From positions 1 through 64,000 of the forward strand of contig NZ_JAAKZV010000017.1 of assembly GCF_011044975.1 (NCBI RefSeq): DNA of 64,000 nucleotides, given 5' to 3'. The notes beneath the pieces were generated by a model, which was given only the letters and a program-made list of their open reading frames with translations, did not search any database and had not been told where the DNA came from. This DNA comes from Streptomyces coryli. GTDB lineage: Bacteria; Actinomycetota; Actinomycetes; Streptomycetales; Streptomycetaceae. Below, in pieces: positions 1 through 8,858 of the stretch (position 1 is the stretch's first letter; each line of letters opens with the position of its first letter). Both the position numbers and the translations under genes were made by a program.

Positions 1-21
1 GGGATGGCTGGCGGGGGACAT
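1..21 (-). CDS. Possible start of a minus-strand gene running off the left edge
   Basis: An ATG on the minus strand at position 21 opens a frame reading MSPASHP before the window ends. A GGAG ribosome-binding sequence lies five bases upstream of it (minus-strand TTGGAG then CCGCC). Only seven codons are visible, so no function can be assigned. It would be divergent from the exporter gene that starts at 231. Confidence 0.3.
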
Positions 22-230
22 GGCGGCTCCAACGTCGTCCTTGAGCACTTCGGCGCGCGAGGCCGGGCGCGGGCGGGACCTCGGTGAATCAGGTTCCGCT
101 CCGGAGCTACTCACGGGTTAGAGGGCGGAGTGACAGTCGGGGCGGCGGTGCTTGTCAACGCGGGCACAAGGGTGCGGGCGGGTGCGGAAGCTAGCCTTCA
201 GGCGCACTGCGCGTACGTGAGGAGGTGCGG

Positions 231-1667
231 GTGACCGGGGCGCGGCAGTTCGCGGTGATGGCGATGATCGCGGTCGCCGGCTTCATCACCATGCTGGACA
301 ACACGGTGATCAACGTCGCCCTCCCGACGCTGCAGCAGGAACTCGACCTGTCGCTGAAGGACCTGGAGTGGGTGGCGACGTCGTATGTGCTGAGCTTCGG
401 GGCGCTGCTCCTGGTCGGCGGCCGGCTGGCGGATCTGGTGGGGCGGCGGCTGGTGATGGTCGTCGGTCTGGTGATCTTTACCGTCTCGGCGACGCTGGCC
501 GGAATGGCCGGGAACGGGACCGAGCTGATCGCGGCGCGGACGGTGCAGGGCATGGGCGCGGCGCTGGTGATCCCGGCGTCACTGGCCATCGTCGCCGGCG
601 ATCTGCCCAAGCACCGGCGCGGGCTGGCCATCGGCGTGTGGACGGCGGCGCTTGCGGTCGCGCTGGCGCTGGGCCCGATGACCGGGGGCATCATCACGGA
701 CCACTGGGGCTGGGAGTGGGTCTTCTACAGCAACCTCCCGTTCGGGGTGGTGGCGCTGGTGCTGGCGGTAGCGGTGCCGAAGGCGCCGCGGCCGGACAAG
801 GGACTGCTGAAGACGCTGGACCTGCCGGGGGTGGTGCTGTCCACCGCGGCGCTCTACTTTCTGACGTACGCGCTGGTGGAGGGCGGGACCCTCGGCTTCA
901 CCAAGTCACCGGTGCCGCAGTATCTGCTCGCGGCGGCAGTGTGCGCGGTGCTGTTCCTGGCGGTGGAGTCGCGGACGTTCCTGCCGCTGGTCGACCCGGG
1001 GCTGTTCCGCAACCGGTCGCTCAGCGGCGGCACGGTGGCCCAGATCCTGTGGGGCATCGGCATGAACGGGGTGTTCTTCTACACGGCGCTGTATCTGCAG
1101 CGCATCCTCGAATTCTCGCCGACGAAGGCTGGCTTGGCCTTCCTGCCGCTGGCGGGGGCGCTGCTCGTGACGACGCCGCTGGCCGAGTGGCTGGCGAAGG
1201 TGGCCGGCGCACACCGGGTGATCTCCGGCGGCCTGCTGCTCGTGTCGGCGGGGCTGTTGTACGTATCGAATCAGGGCCTGGACGCCACCTACGGCTCGCT
1301 CCAGCCGGGCCTGATCCTCATCGGCATCGGCTCGGCGCTGGCGACCCCCGTGACGGTGCGCTCGCTCGACGGCGTCCCACGGACCCGTACCGGCATGGCC
1401 TCGGGGGTGGTGAGCGCGGCCCGCGAGGTGTCCGGGGTCTTCGGCGTGGTGCTGGTCGGCGTCGTGCTCACCCGCAAGGAGCAGTCGGGCCTCGAGTCGG
1501 GGCTGCTGCCGCACGAGGCGTTCCTGCGCGGTTACGACGCGGGGCTGCAGCTCGCGGCGGCCTGCGCGCTCGCGGGCGCGGTGGTCACGGCGATCACGCT
1601 GCGCCGCTCCGGGCGCCATCGCAAGCCGGAGGTGCGGCCGGCGAACCGGCGGGCGCAGCACGTGTGA
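231..1667 (+). CDS. MFS drug-type exporter, DHA2 (14-TM) family
   Basis: The 478-residue product is a polytopic inner-membrane protein of the EmrB/QacA-like DHA2 group, expected to export small toxic compounds or antibiotics using the proton gradient. The first membrane span is followed by the D-N-T-V-I-N-V-A-L-P signature of this family (about residues 23-32) and the cytoplasmic loop G-G-R-L-A-D-L-V-G-R-R (about 64-74). The length fits the family. I chose GTG 231 because GGAGG at 221-225 is well spaced for it; an in-frame GTG at 225 overlaps that sequence. The gene converges on the GntR gene and has no obvious partner. The exact substrate cannot be read from the sequence. Confidence 0.85.
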   Translation: MTGARQFAVMAMIAVAGFITMLDNTVINVALPTLQQELDLSLKDLEWVATSYVLSFGALLLVGGRLADLVGRRLVMVVGLVIFTVSATLAGMAGNGTELIAARTVQGMGAALVIPASLAIVAGDLPKHRRGLAIGVWTAALAVALALGPMTGGIITDHWGWEWVFYSNLPFGVVALVLAVAVPKAPRPDKGLLKTLDLPGVVLSTAALYFLTYALVEGGTLGFTKSPVPQYLLAAAVCAVLFLAVESRTFLPLVDPGLFRNRSLSGGTVAQILWGIGMNGVFFYTALYLQRILEFSPTKAGLAFLPLAGALLVTTPLAEWLAKVAGAHRVISGGLLLVSAGLLYVSNQGLDATYGSLQPGLILIGIGSALATPVTVRSLDGVPRTRTGMASGVVSAAREVSGVFGVVLVGVVLTRKEQSGLESGLLPHEAFLRGYDAGLQLAAACALAGAVVTAITLRRSGRHRKPEVRPANRRAQHV

Positions 1668-1682
1668 CCGGCGCGCCGCGCG

Positions 1683-2396
1683 TCAGCCGGCGGCCGTCCC
1701 CGGCACCCCCTCCTCCTCCACGGGCGGCATGAAGGCGCGCAGCCAGCGCTCGGTCTGGGCGACGTGGGCCTCGGCGGCGCCGGCGGCCGCGCCCGGATCT
1801 CGGTCGGCGATCCCGGTGGCCATCAGACGGTGGTCGGCGTCGCTCTTCTGCCGCATCTCCGGGCCTTCGGGGAGCGTGAAGACCTGGTACTGGCGGGAGC
1901 GGGCGCGGAAGACCGACAGCAGGGACGCCAGGGTGGGGTTGCCGCCGATGCGGGCGATCTCGGCGTGGAAGCGGTGGTCGAGCTCGGACGCCTTCGTGGG
2001 GTCGTCGGTGGCCTCCATCTCCTCGATGAGCGAGAACAGCGTCTCGACCTCCTCCGCGCTGCGGCGCGCGGCGGCCTTCGCCGCGACATGCGCCTCCAGC
2101 ACCCGCCGGATCTCGTAGATCTCCAGCAGCCCCGGCAGCGGCAGCAGTTCGAACGTCAGCAGCAGGCTGCGGATCACATCCTCGGGACGGAGCTGGGAGA
2201 CATACGTGCCCGAGCCGTGCCGCGGCTCGACCACGCCCAGGGCGGACAGCATCCGCACCGCCTCGCGCAGCGGGCCGCGGGAGACGCCGAGTTCCTCGCA
2301 GAGGTCGCTCTCGGGCGGGATGCGCTCCCCCGGGCCGAGGCGGCCCGTGGCGATCATGTGCCGTAGGCCGTGGAAAGCCTTCTCTACTGCGGACAT
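1683..2396 (-). CDS. GntR-family regulator, FadR/FCD type
   Basis: The 237-residue protein has an N-terminal winged helix (about residues 5-70, with E-L-G-V-S-R-G-P-L-R-E-A-V-R as recognition helix region) and a C-terminal all-helical FCD ligand domain containing the E-L-D-H-R-F-H motif near residue 135. Such proteins usually repress neighbouring catabolic or uptake genes and release DNA on binding an organic acid, sugar acid or related ligand. It is divergent from the aminotransferase-ABC transporter operon starting at 2572, and two GTCATC/GATGAC palindromes lie between them, so it most likely controls both itself and that operon. The start has GAGGTGA a few bases upstream. Confidence 0.88.
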   Translation of the reverse strand: MSAVEKAFHGLRHMIATGRLGPGERIPPESDLCEELGVSRGPLREAVRMLSALGVVEPRHGSGTYVSQLRPEDVIRSLLLTFELLPLPGLLEIYEIRRVLEAHVAAKAAARRSAEEVETLFSLIEEMEATDDPTKASELDHRFHAEIARIGGNPTLASLLSVFRARSRQYQVFTLPEGPEMRQKSDADHRLMATGIADRDPGAAAGAAEAHVAQTERWLRAFMPPVEEEGVPGTAAG

Positions 2397-2442
2397 CCGT
2401 CACCTCTCATGGGTGCACTGTAGCGAGCCGGATGCTGGACAA

Positions 2443-2455
2443 GTCATCGGATGAC
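2443..2455. promoter_or_regulatory. Predicted GntR/FCD operator 1
   Basis: GTCATC-G-GATGAC is a perfect 13-bp palindrome 47 bp upstream of the GntR gene and 117 bp upstream of the aminotransferase start. The sequence matches the general form of operators used by FCD-type GntR regulators, GTCATC-N-GATGAC. Assignment to the adjacent regulator is an inference from position. Confidence 0.75.
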
Positions 2456-2470
2456 GCACGATCCCTCCCC

Positions 2471-2489
2471 AAAGTCGTCTGATGACTTT
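2471..2489. promoter_or_regulatory. Predicted GntR/FCD operator 2
   Basis: AAAGTCGTC-T-GATGACTTT is a 19-bp inverted repeat with one mismatched pair, carrying the same GTCRTC/GATGAC core as the site at 2443. The two centres are 31 bp apart, about three helical turns, so both sites would face the same side of the DNA. A further GTCATC half-site lies at 2538-2543. Confidence 0.72.
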
Positions 2490-2571
2490 TGCATTTCAAC
2501 CCTTGCAGAGCGCGAAACGACCATGCCAGGATGCCGAGTCATCATACGAGTTCCGACGAATGTGGAGTCAC

Positions 2572-3816
2572 GTGAGCGACTCGGAGGCCATCGCGGCCCC
2601 TGCCCCGCTGCTGCTCGCCGACGGCCGTCCGGCGGCCGACGCGTGGTCGCTGGACCCCGGCATGCGGCACCTCAACCACGGTTCGTTCGGCGCGGTCCCG
2701 CTCGCCGCGCAGGAGCGCCAGCTGCTGCTGCGGGCGGAGATGGAGCGCTCCCCGGTGGTGTGGTTCCCCGCGCTGCCGGACCGGATCGCCGCCACCAGGG
2801 CCGAGATCGCGGCCTTCCTCCGGGTCGCGGCCGACGATCTCGCCCTCGTGCCGAACGCCAGCGCCGGCGTCAGCGCGGTCTTCGCCTCGCTCCCCGAGCA
2901 CCGCGGCGGCGAGATCGTGGTCACCGACCACGGCTACGGCGCCGTGACCATGGGCGCCGAGCGGCTGGCCCGGCGCTGGGGCGGCCGGGTCCGCACCGCC
3001 CGGGTGCCGCTCGACGCGGGTCCCGAGGAGGCGTACGAGGCCGTGGCCGCCGAACTCTCCCCGGCCACCGGCCTGATCGTGATCGACCACATCACCTCCC
3101 CGACCGCCCGCCGGCTGCCCGTCGCGAGCATCGGCGCCGAGGCCCGCCGCCGCGGCATCCCGCTGCTGGTGGACGGCGCGCACGCGCCCGGCCTCATCGA
3201 CACCCCGCTCGCCGGAGTCGACTGCGACTTCTGGGTCGGGAATCTGCACAAGTGGGGCTGCACCCCGCGCGGCACCGCGGCGCTCATCGCGCGCGGCCCG
3301 CTGCGCGAGCGGCTCCATCCGCTCATCGACTCCTGGAGCGCCGCGGAGCCGTACCCCGACCGGTTCGACCAGCAGGGCACTTTGGACGCCACCGGCTATC
3401 TCGCCGCGCCCGTCGCCCTCGACTTCGTCGAGCGCAGCTGGGGCTGGTCCGCCGCCCGCCGGTACATGGACGACCTGGCCGGCTACGGCGCCGCGGTGAT
3501 CGGCGCCGCGGTCGCGGAGCTGACCGGCGAGAGCTCGGCCGTCGACGTCGGCATGCCGGTCCCCGGCATGCGCCTGGTGCGGCTGCCCGACGGCCTGGCG
3601 AACGGCCGCATCCAGGCCGACGAGCTGCGCGACCGGGCGGCGAGCGAGCTCGGGGTCGAGGCCGCCTTCACCGCGTTCGGCGGCGTCGGCTATCTGCGCC
3701 TGTCCGCCCACGTCTACAACACCCCAGCCGATTACGAGTACTTCGCCGAGACCTGCGTCCCCGTCCTCGGCACCTGGGCCCGCGCCGCCCACGACAAGGA
3801 AGAGGTCAGCTCATGA
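2572..3816 (+). CDS. Class V aminotransferase-fold PLP enzyme (isopenicillin N epimerase-like)
   Basis: The 414-residue protein has the fold type I PLP layout: H-L-N-H-G-S-F-G near the N terminus, D-G-A-H-A-P-G for cofactor contact, and the Schiff-base lysine at about residue 227 in G-N-L-H-K-W-G. It resembles isopenicillin N epimerase-like and cysteine desulfurase-like enzymes, which act on amino groups or C-S bonds. GTG 2572 is preferred because of GGAG at 2564-2567; an in-frame ATG at 2560 is possible. The stop overlaps the next start (ATGA), so it is translationally coupled to a sugar-type ABC importer. It probably acts on the imported compound, but the substrate is unknown. Confidence 0.8.
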   Translation: MSDSEAIAAPAPLLLADGRPAADAWSLDPGMRHLNHGSFGAVPLAAQERQLLLRAEMERSPVVWFPALPDRIAATRAEIAAFLRVAADDLALVPNASAGVSAVFASLPEHRGGEIVVTDHGYGAVTMGAERLARRWGGRVRTARVPLDAGPEEAYEAVAAELSPATGLIVIDHITSPTARRLPVASIGAEARRRGIPLLVDGAHAPGLIDTPLAGVDCDFWVGNLHKWGCTPRGTAALIARGPLRERLHPLIDSWSAAEPYPDRFDQQGTLDATGYLAAPVALDFVERSWGWSAARRYMDDLAGYGAAVIGAAVAELTGESSAVDVGMPVPGMRLVRLPDGLANGRIQADELRDRAASELGVEAAFTAFGGVGYLRLSAHVYNTPADYEYFAETCVPVLGTWARAAHDKEEVSS

Positions 3817-5126
3817 CAAAGCCCGTGAAGTCAGGGACCGCGGCGGTGGCCCTCGGCACGGCCGCCGTGATGGTCATGTCCGGTTGTTCCGCCATGGGCG
3901 GTGGCTCCGGCGGCACGGTCACCCTCAACATGGTCGAGAGCCTGACGAACCCGACCCGCACGGATCTCCTCAAGGACCTCATAGCGGACTTCGAGGAGCA
4001 GCACCCCAAGGTCCAGGTCAACCTGATCTCGCCGCCCACCGAGCAGGCCGACCAGAAGATGCAGCAGATGCTGCAGTCCGGCAGCGGCGTGGACGTCCTC
4101 GAGGTCCGCGACCTCACCGTGGGGCCGTGGTCCACCAACGGCTGGCTCTACGACATGAAGAAGGACCTCGACGGCTGGAAGGGCTGGAAGGCGATGACGG
4201 GCAACGCCGTCAACGCCGGCGAGTTCATCAAGGGACACACCTACTTCGTCCCGTACGGCTTCTACGGGCTGAGCCTCTTCTACCGCACCGACCTGATCAA
4301 GGAGGCTGGCTTCAGCAAGCCGCCGGCCAGCTGGGCCGACCTGGAGAAGCAGGCCGCGAAGATCCATGACCCGGCGAAGCGCCGCTATGGCTACGCCTTC
4401 CGCGGCGGCGCCAATGGCAACAGCAACGTCACCGCCGCCATCTCGGCCTATGTCGCCGACAGGATCGACCCCGAGAACGGCTACCAGCTCAAGGACGGCA
4501 AGACCATCTTCTCGGCCCCCGAGGCCCAGGACGCCGTCGACATGTACTTCAAGCTCTTCAAGAAGGCCTCCCCCAAGTCGTCCGTCTCCTGGGGCTACCC
4601 GGAGGTGGTCGAGGGCTTCTCCAACGGCTCCACCGCCTTCCTGCTGCAGGACCCCGAGGTCATCGCCACCGTCCGCGAGTCCAAGGCGGTCACCGAGAAG
4701 CAGTGGAACACCGCTCCGCTGCTGACCGGGCCGAGCGGCAAGACCGTGCAGCCGCTGGCCACCGCCGGCTGGGGCATCGCGAAGGGCAGCAAGCACAAGA
4801 AGGAGGCCGTCGAACTGGTGAAATTCCTGTCCGAGGGCAAGGCCTCGACGACCTTCTCGAAGAAGAACAGCCTGGTCCCGATCCAGAAGGCCGCGGCCTC
4901 CGACCCCTTCTACAAGACCGGGCCCTGGTCCAGCTACGTGACCATGACCAAGAACCCGGAGAAGTACCAGAACGTCGTCCAGCCGCGCAGCGTCGCCTGG
5001 TGGACCGAGTGGGAGCAGAAGGCCGACGCCGATGTGCAGAAGGTGCTGCTCGGCAAGATGACGCCGAAGCAGCTGCTCGCCGAGTGGGACTCCTTCTGGA
5101 CCGAGAAGTGGAAGCAGGAGAAGTAG
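3813..5126 (+). CDS. ABC importer substrate-binding lipoprotein (sugar-type, family 1)
   Basis: The 437-residue protein starts with a lipoprotein signal peptide ending in M-S-G-C, giving Cys25 as the likely lipidated residue. The mature part has the two-lobe family 1 binding protein layout (substrate-binding proteins of the MalE/UgpB type), with the F-V-P-Y-G-F-Y-G-L-S-L-F-Y-R segment typical of the first lobe. It would capture a solute outside the membrane for the two permeases that follow. It is coupled to the aminotransferase upstream and spaced two bases from permease 1. The presence of an aminotransferase suggests an amino-bearing or sugar-derived ligand; that is an inference. Confidence 0.88.
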   Translation: MTKPVKSGTAAVALGTAAVMVMSGCSAMGGGSGGTVTLNMVESLTNPTRTDLLKDLIADFEEQHPKVQVNLISPPTEQADQKMQQMLQSGSGVDVLEVRDLTVGPWSTNGWLYDMKKDLDGWKGWKAMTGNAVNAGEFIKGHTYFVPYGFYGLSLFYRTDLIKEAGFSKPPASWADLEKQAAKIHDPAKRRYGYAFRGGANGNSNVTAAISAYVADRIDPENGYQLKDGKTIFSAPEAQDAVDMYFKLFKKASPKSSVSWGYPEVVEGFSNGSTAFLLQDPEVIATVRESKAVTEKQWNTAPLLTGPSGKTVQPLATAGWGIAKGSKHKKEAVELVKFLSEGKASTTFSKKNSLVPIQKAAASDPFYKTGPWSSYVTMTKNPEKYQNVVQPRSVAWWTEWEQKADADVQKVLLGKMTPKQLLAEWDSFWTEKWKQEK

Positions 5127-5128
5127 GC

Positions 5129-6118
5129 ATGCCCGCCTCGTCCGCACACACAACGGCGGCGAAGGAACCGGCCGCGGCGCGCCCCACGCATCCGAAGGGC
5201 GCGCCGCCCGCCCCGGGCCGCCGCAAGCGCGAGTTCACCACCCGCCGCGGCCTCGTCATCGCCGCCTATATGGCCCCGGCCGCGATCTTCGTGGCGATCT
5301 TCACGTACTACCCGATGGTCGCCGGCAGCCAGATGGCGTTCCGCAACTGGAAGCTGGCGGACCTCACCGACACCTCGTGGGTGGGCCTGAAGAACTTCCA
5401 GGACGTCTTCGCCGACCCGGCCTGGGGCACGGTGCTGACCAACACCGGTGTGTGGGTGGTCGCGTCGATCGTGCCCCAGCTGGTGATCGGCTTCGCGCTC
5501 GCGCTGTGGCTGCGCCGCCGCTTCCGCTTCCGCGGCGTCTACCAGGCGCTGATCTTCTTCCCCTGGGCGATCTCCGGGTTCCTCATCGGCATCCTCTTCC
5601 GCTGGCTGTTCAACGGCGAGTTCGGCGTCGTCAACGACCTGCTGCAGAAGGCCGGGATCATCGACGAGCCGATCGGCTGGCTCTCCGATCCGCAGACCGC
5701 CATGGCCGCGGTGATCGTCGCCAACATCTGGTACGGCGTCACCTTCTTCGCGATCATGATCCTCGCCGCGCTGCAGTCGATCCCCGACGAGCTCTACGAG
5801 GCGGCCGCCCTGGACGGCGCGGGCAAGGCCAGGACGCTGTTCCGGATCACTATCCCGTACATCCGCACCACCCTGGCGCTGACCGTGCTGCTGCGGGTGA
5901 TCTGGATCTTCAACTTCCCCGACCTGATCTTCGGCATGACCGGGGGCGGGCCGAACAACGAGACGCACATCGTGTCCACCTGGATGATCAAGATCACCCA
6001 GCAGGGCGACTACGGCCGGGCCTCCGCCATCGGCCTGCTCATCGTCGCCGGGCTGCTGCTGTTCGCGATCTTCTTCCTGCTGGCCACCCGTGAGCGCAAG
6101 GAGGCGAGGTCGCGATGA
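5129..6118 (+). CDS. ABC importer permease, MalF-like
   Basis: The 329-residue membrane protein has a cytoplasmic proline- and lysine-rich N terminus of about 40 residues followed by six predicted membrane spans. The ATPase-docking EAA loop is visible as Y-E-A-A-A-L-D-G-A-G-K (about residues 225-235). It forms the transmembrane channel together with the permease encoded next, whose start overlaps this gene's stop (ATGA). The ATG at 5129 sits just after the binding-protein stop. No ATPase gene lies in the operon, so a shared MsiK-type ATPase encoded elsewhere probably energises it. Confidence 0.88.
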   Translation: MPASSAHTTAAKEPAAARPTHPKGAPPAPGRRKREFTTRRGLVIAAYMAPAAIFVAIFTYYPMVAGSQMAFRNWKLADLTDTSWVGLKNFQDVFADPAWGTVLTNTGVWVVASIVPQLVIGFALALWLRRRFRFRGVYQALIFFPWAISGFLIGILFRWLFNGEFGVVNDLLQKAGIIDEPIGWLSDPQTAMAAVIVANIWYGVTFFAIMILAALQSIPDELYEAAALDGAGKARTLFRITIPYIRTTLALTVLLRVIWIFNFPDLIFGMTGGGPNNETHIVSTWMIKITQQGDYGRASAIGLLIVAGLLLFAIFFLLATRERKEARSR

Positions 6119-6951
6119 TCGGCAGGGAGACCACGGCCGGGCGGGCCGTGAAGTTCACCTTCCTCGGCCTGTGGCTGCTCTTCACGATCTTCCCGCTGTA
6201 CTGGATCGCGATCACGTCGCTGAAGGCACCCGGCGACATCTTCGCCTACCCGATCTCGTACTGGCCGGAGACCTTCTCGCTGGAGAACTACCGCGGCCTG
6301 TTCGGCAAGGCGAACTTCGGCACGTACCTCACCAACAGCATCATCGTCGCGACCGTCGCCGCCACGGTGGCCACGGCGGTCTCGATGCTGTCGGCGTATG
6401 TGCTGGCCCGCTTCGAGTTCCGTACGAAGTCCGCGCTGCTGATGGCCGCGCTGGTCACCCAGATGATCCCGGCCTTCATCGCGCTCGGCCCGCTGTATCT
6501 GCTGATGACCGACCTGCAGATGGTCGACAACCGCTTCGGCCTGATCCTCGTCTACATCGCCGTCTACATCCCGTTCTGCACGGTGATGCTCCGCGGCTTC
6601 TTCGAGAACATCCCGGACGCGCTGGAGGAGGCCGCCATGATCGACGGCCTCTCCCGCTTCGCCACCCTGTTCCGGGTGCTGCTGCCGGTGATGCGCCCCG
6701 GGATCATCGCCGCCTTCATCTTCAACTTCGTCAACTGCTGGAACGAGCTGTTCCTGTCGGTGACGCTGATGAACAGCGACGACACCAAGACCATCCCCAC
6801 GGCGCTCAACGGCTTCATCTCCAGCTTCAACATCGACTGGGGCTCGATGTCGGCGGCCGCCGTGCTCACCATCGCCCCCACGATGCTCCTGTTCGCCTTC
6901 GCCAGCAGGCACATCGTCCAGGGGCTCACCGCCGGCGCGGTCAAGGGCTGA
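6115..6951 (+). CDS. ABC importer permease, MalG-like
   Basis: The 278-residue protein has six predicted membrane spans and an EAA loop, L-E-E-A-A-M-I-D-G (about residues 170-178), as in MalG/UgpE-type permeases. It is the last gene of the aminotransferase-importer operon, and its stop lies five bases from the convergent acyl-CoA ligase stop. The F-P-L-Y-W-I-A-I-T-S-L-K segment in the first span region is characteristic of this permease group. Confidence 0.88.
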   Translation: MIGRETTAGRAVKFTFLGLWLLFTIFPLYWIAITSLKAPGDIFAYPISYWPETFSLENYRGLFGKANFGTYLTNSIIVATVAATVATAVSMLSAYVLARFEFRTKSALLMAALVTQMIPAFIALGPLYLLMTDLQMVDNRFGLILVYIAVYIPFCTVMLRGFFENIPDALEEAAMIDGLSRFATLFRVLLPVMRPGIIAAFIFNFVNCWNELFLSVTLMNSDDTKTIPTALNGFISSFNIDWGSMSAAAVLTIAPTMLLFAFASRHIVQGLTAGAVKG

Positions 6952-6956
6952 GGAGA

Positions 6957-8657
6957 TTACGGGACTTCGCGCAGGAAGCGCCGCACCACCTTGCCGAGCT
7001 GATTGCGCGGCAGCGGATCCGTACGGAAGACGACCTCCGTCGGGACCTTGAACTCCGCCAGCTGCCCCGTGCAGTGCGCGATCAGCTCCGGCTCGCCCAA
7101 CGCCGCGCCCTCGCGGAGCACCACGACCGCCGTGACCCGCTCCCCCGCGCGCTCGTCGGGGGTGCCGATGACGGCGACCTCGGCGACCGCGGGGTGTTCG
7201 GACAGCACGGCCTCCACCTCGGACGGATAGACCGTGAAGGCGGCCGTGTTGATGATGTCCCGCTTGCGGTCGATGAGGGTGACGAAGCCGTCCGGGCTCA
7301 TCACGCCGACGTCGCCGGTGAGCAGCCAGCCGTCGCCGGGCAGCGCCCGCGCCGTGTCCTCCGGGTCGTTCCAGTAGCCCGCGAAGACCTGCGGGCCGTG
7401 GATCGCCAGCTCGCCGGCCTCGCCGTCGGGCATCGTCTGCGACGGGTCGTCCTCCCGTACGATCCGCGCCCGGGTGCCGGGCAGCGGGACGCCGACGGTG
7501 CCGGCGCGGGCGTTGGCGTTCAGCGGGTTCGCCAGCGCCACCGGTGAGGCCTCCGTCAGGCCGTAGCCCTCGACCAATACGCAATGCGCCGTGTCGCGGA
7601 AGCGGTCGGCGGTGTCCGGGGGCAGGCGCATGGCTCCCGAGACGCAGAATTTCAGGCTGCGCAGCGCCTCCAGTTCCCGTTCCGGGCGGTCCAGGAGCTC
7701 CTCGTATACGGGCGGGATCGCCGGCAGCAGCGTCGGGCGCCAGCGGCGGGCGGCCCGCAGCAGCAGCTGGGTGTCGGGGACGGGCAGCAGCACGGTCCGG
7801 GCGCCGGCGAGGATGGCGGCGGCAAGGCCGAAGGTGAGGCCGTAGACGTGGAAGTACGGCAGCACCGCGATTCCGGTCTCGCGGCCCGGCTGCAGCTGCG
7901 GGTACCAGGCGGTGACCTGGTGGGCGTTGGCGACGAGGTTGCGGTGGGTGAGGCAGGCGCCCTTGGGGGTGCCGGTGGTGCCGCCGGTGTACTGCAGCAC
8001 GGCGGTCGTCGTCGGGTCCAGCCGCGGGGCGTCCCGCAGCGGTGGGCGGCGGGCGACCTTCCGGTACGGCACGGCGTCGGCGCCGGCGGGCAGGCCGGGC
8101 GACAGGCGGGCGCGCAGGGTCTGGATGCGCTCGAGGGGCAGGCGCACCAGCAGCCGCAGCCACCAGGGCAGCTCCTCCGCGAGACCGGTCGTGACCACGT
8201 GCCGCAGGGCCGTGAACTCCCGTACCGCCGCCATCCGTTCCCATACGCCCTCGAAGGCGACCGCGACGACCGCGCCGCAGTCGGCGAGCTGATGGCGCAG
8301 CTCGCGCTCGGTGTAGAGCGGGTTGACGGGTACGGCGACCGCGCCCGCGCGCAGCGTGCCGAAGAACGCGACCGCGAACTGCGGGCAGTTGGGCAGCACC
8401 AGCGCCACCCGGTCGCCGGGTTCGACGCCGAGCCGGCGCAGCCCGGCGGCGAAGCGGTCGGCGGCGCGCTGCAGCGCCCGGTAGCGGATCCGGCGGCCGA
8501 AGAAGACCAGCGCGGTGCGGCCGCCGTGGTCGCGGGCCGCATCGTCGAGGAGCGCGGTGAGCGGGACGTCGGGGATGGCGACGCGGTGCGGGACGCCTGC
8601 CGGGTAGAACCGCAGCCAGGGCGCCTGGCTTTCGGCGGCAGCCACGTCGCTCGGCAC
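6957..8657 (-). CDS. Fatty-acyl-CoA ligase (AMP-forming)
   Basis: The 566-residue enzyme belongs to the ANL superfamily and would activate a carboxylic acid, probably a medium- or long-chain fatty acid, to its CoA thioester through an acyl-adenylate. Visible motifs are the P-loop Y-T-G-G-T-T-G-T-P-K-G, the G-Y-G-L-T-E-A-S-P motif, the T-G-D hinge region and the C-terminal catalytic lysine in R-N-Q-L-G-K-V. GTG 8657 is chosen because AAAGGAGT lies about seven bases upstream; longer versions of the frame upstream lack such a site. It is divergent from the crotonyl-CoA carboxylase/reductase gene, which suggests acyl-CoA metabolism as the common theme. Confidence 0.85.
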   Translation of the reverse strand: MPSDVAAAESQAPWLRFYPAGVPHRVAIPDVPLTALLDDAARDHGGRTALVFFGRRIRYRALQRAADRFAAGLRRLGVEPGDRVALVLPNCPQFAVAFFGTLRAGAVAVPVNPLYTERELRHQLADCGAVVAVAFEGVWERMAAVREFTALRHVVTTGLAEELPWWLRLLVRLPLERIQTLRARLSPGLPAGADAVPYRKVARRPPLRDAPRLDPTTTAVLQYTGGTTGTPKGACLTHRNLVANAHQVTAWYPQLQPGRETGIAVLPYFHVYGLTFGLAAAILAGARTVLLPVPDTQLLLRAARRWRPTLLPAIPPVYEELLDRPERELEALRSLKFCVSGAMRLPPDTADRFRDTAHCVLVEGYGLTEASPVALANPLNANARAGTVGVPLPGTRARIVREDDPSQTMPDGEAGELAIHGPQVFAGYWNDPEDTARALPGDGWLLTGDVGVMSPDGFVTLIDRKRDIINTAAFTVYPSEVEAVLSEHPAVAEVAVIGTPDERAGERVTAVVVLREGAALGEPELIAHCTGQLAEFKVPTEVVFRTDPLPRNQLGKVVRRFLREVP

Positions 8658-8858
8658 ATGACTCCTTTCGCGCCGGCGCCCGCCGCCGGCATCCGCATGG
8701 TCGCGCAGGCCGCGCGCACCCGTCTTGTCAGCGGGCCCACAGGCCGCGTGGTGCCCGTTGTCCCCCTGCTGACTATCTGGGTCGCGCGCCGCGTTCCTAC
8801 TCTCCCGCAGCAGACCCGAAAACGGCCCCTCTCGGTAGGGGCCAGGAGAGGGGACACC
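8658..8858. promoter_or_regulatory. Divergent promoter region, acyl-CoA ligase / ccr
   Basis: These 201 bases separate the two divergently transcribed acyl-CoA genes and must hold both promoters. The ccr-proximal end carries AGGAGAGGGG as ribosome-binding sequence. I found no clear palindromic operator here. Confidence 0.5.
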
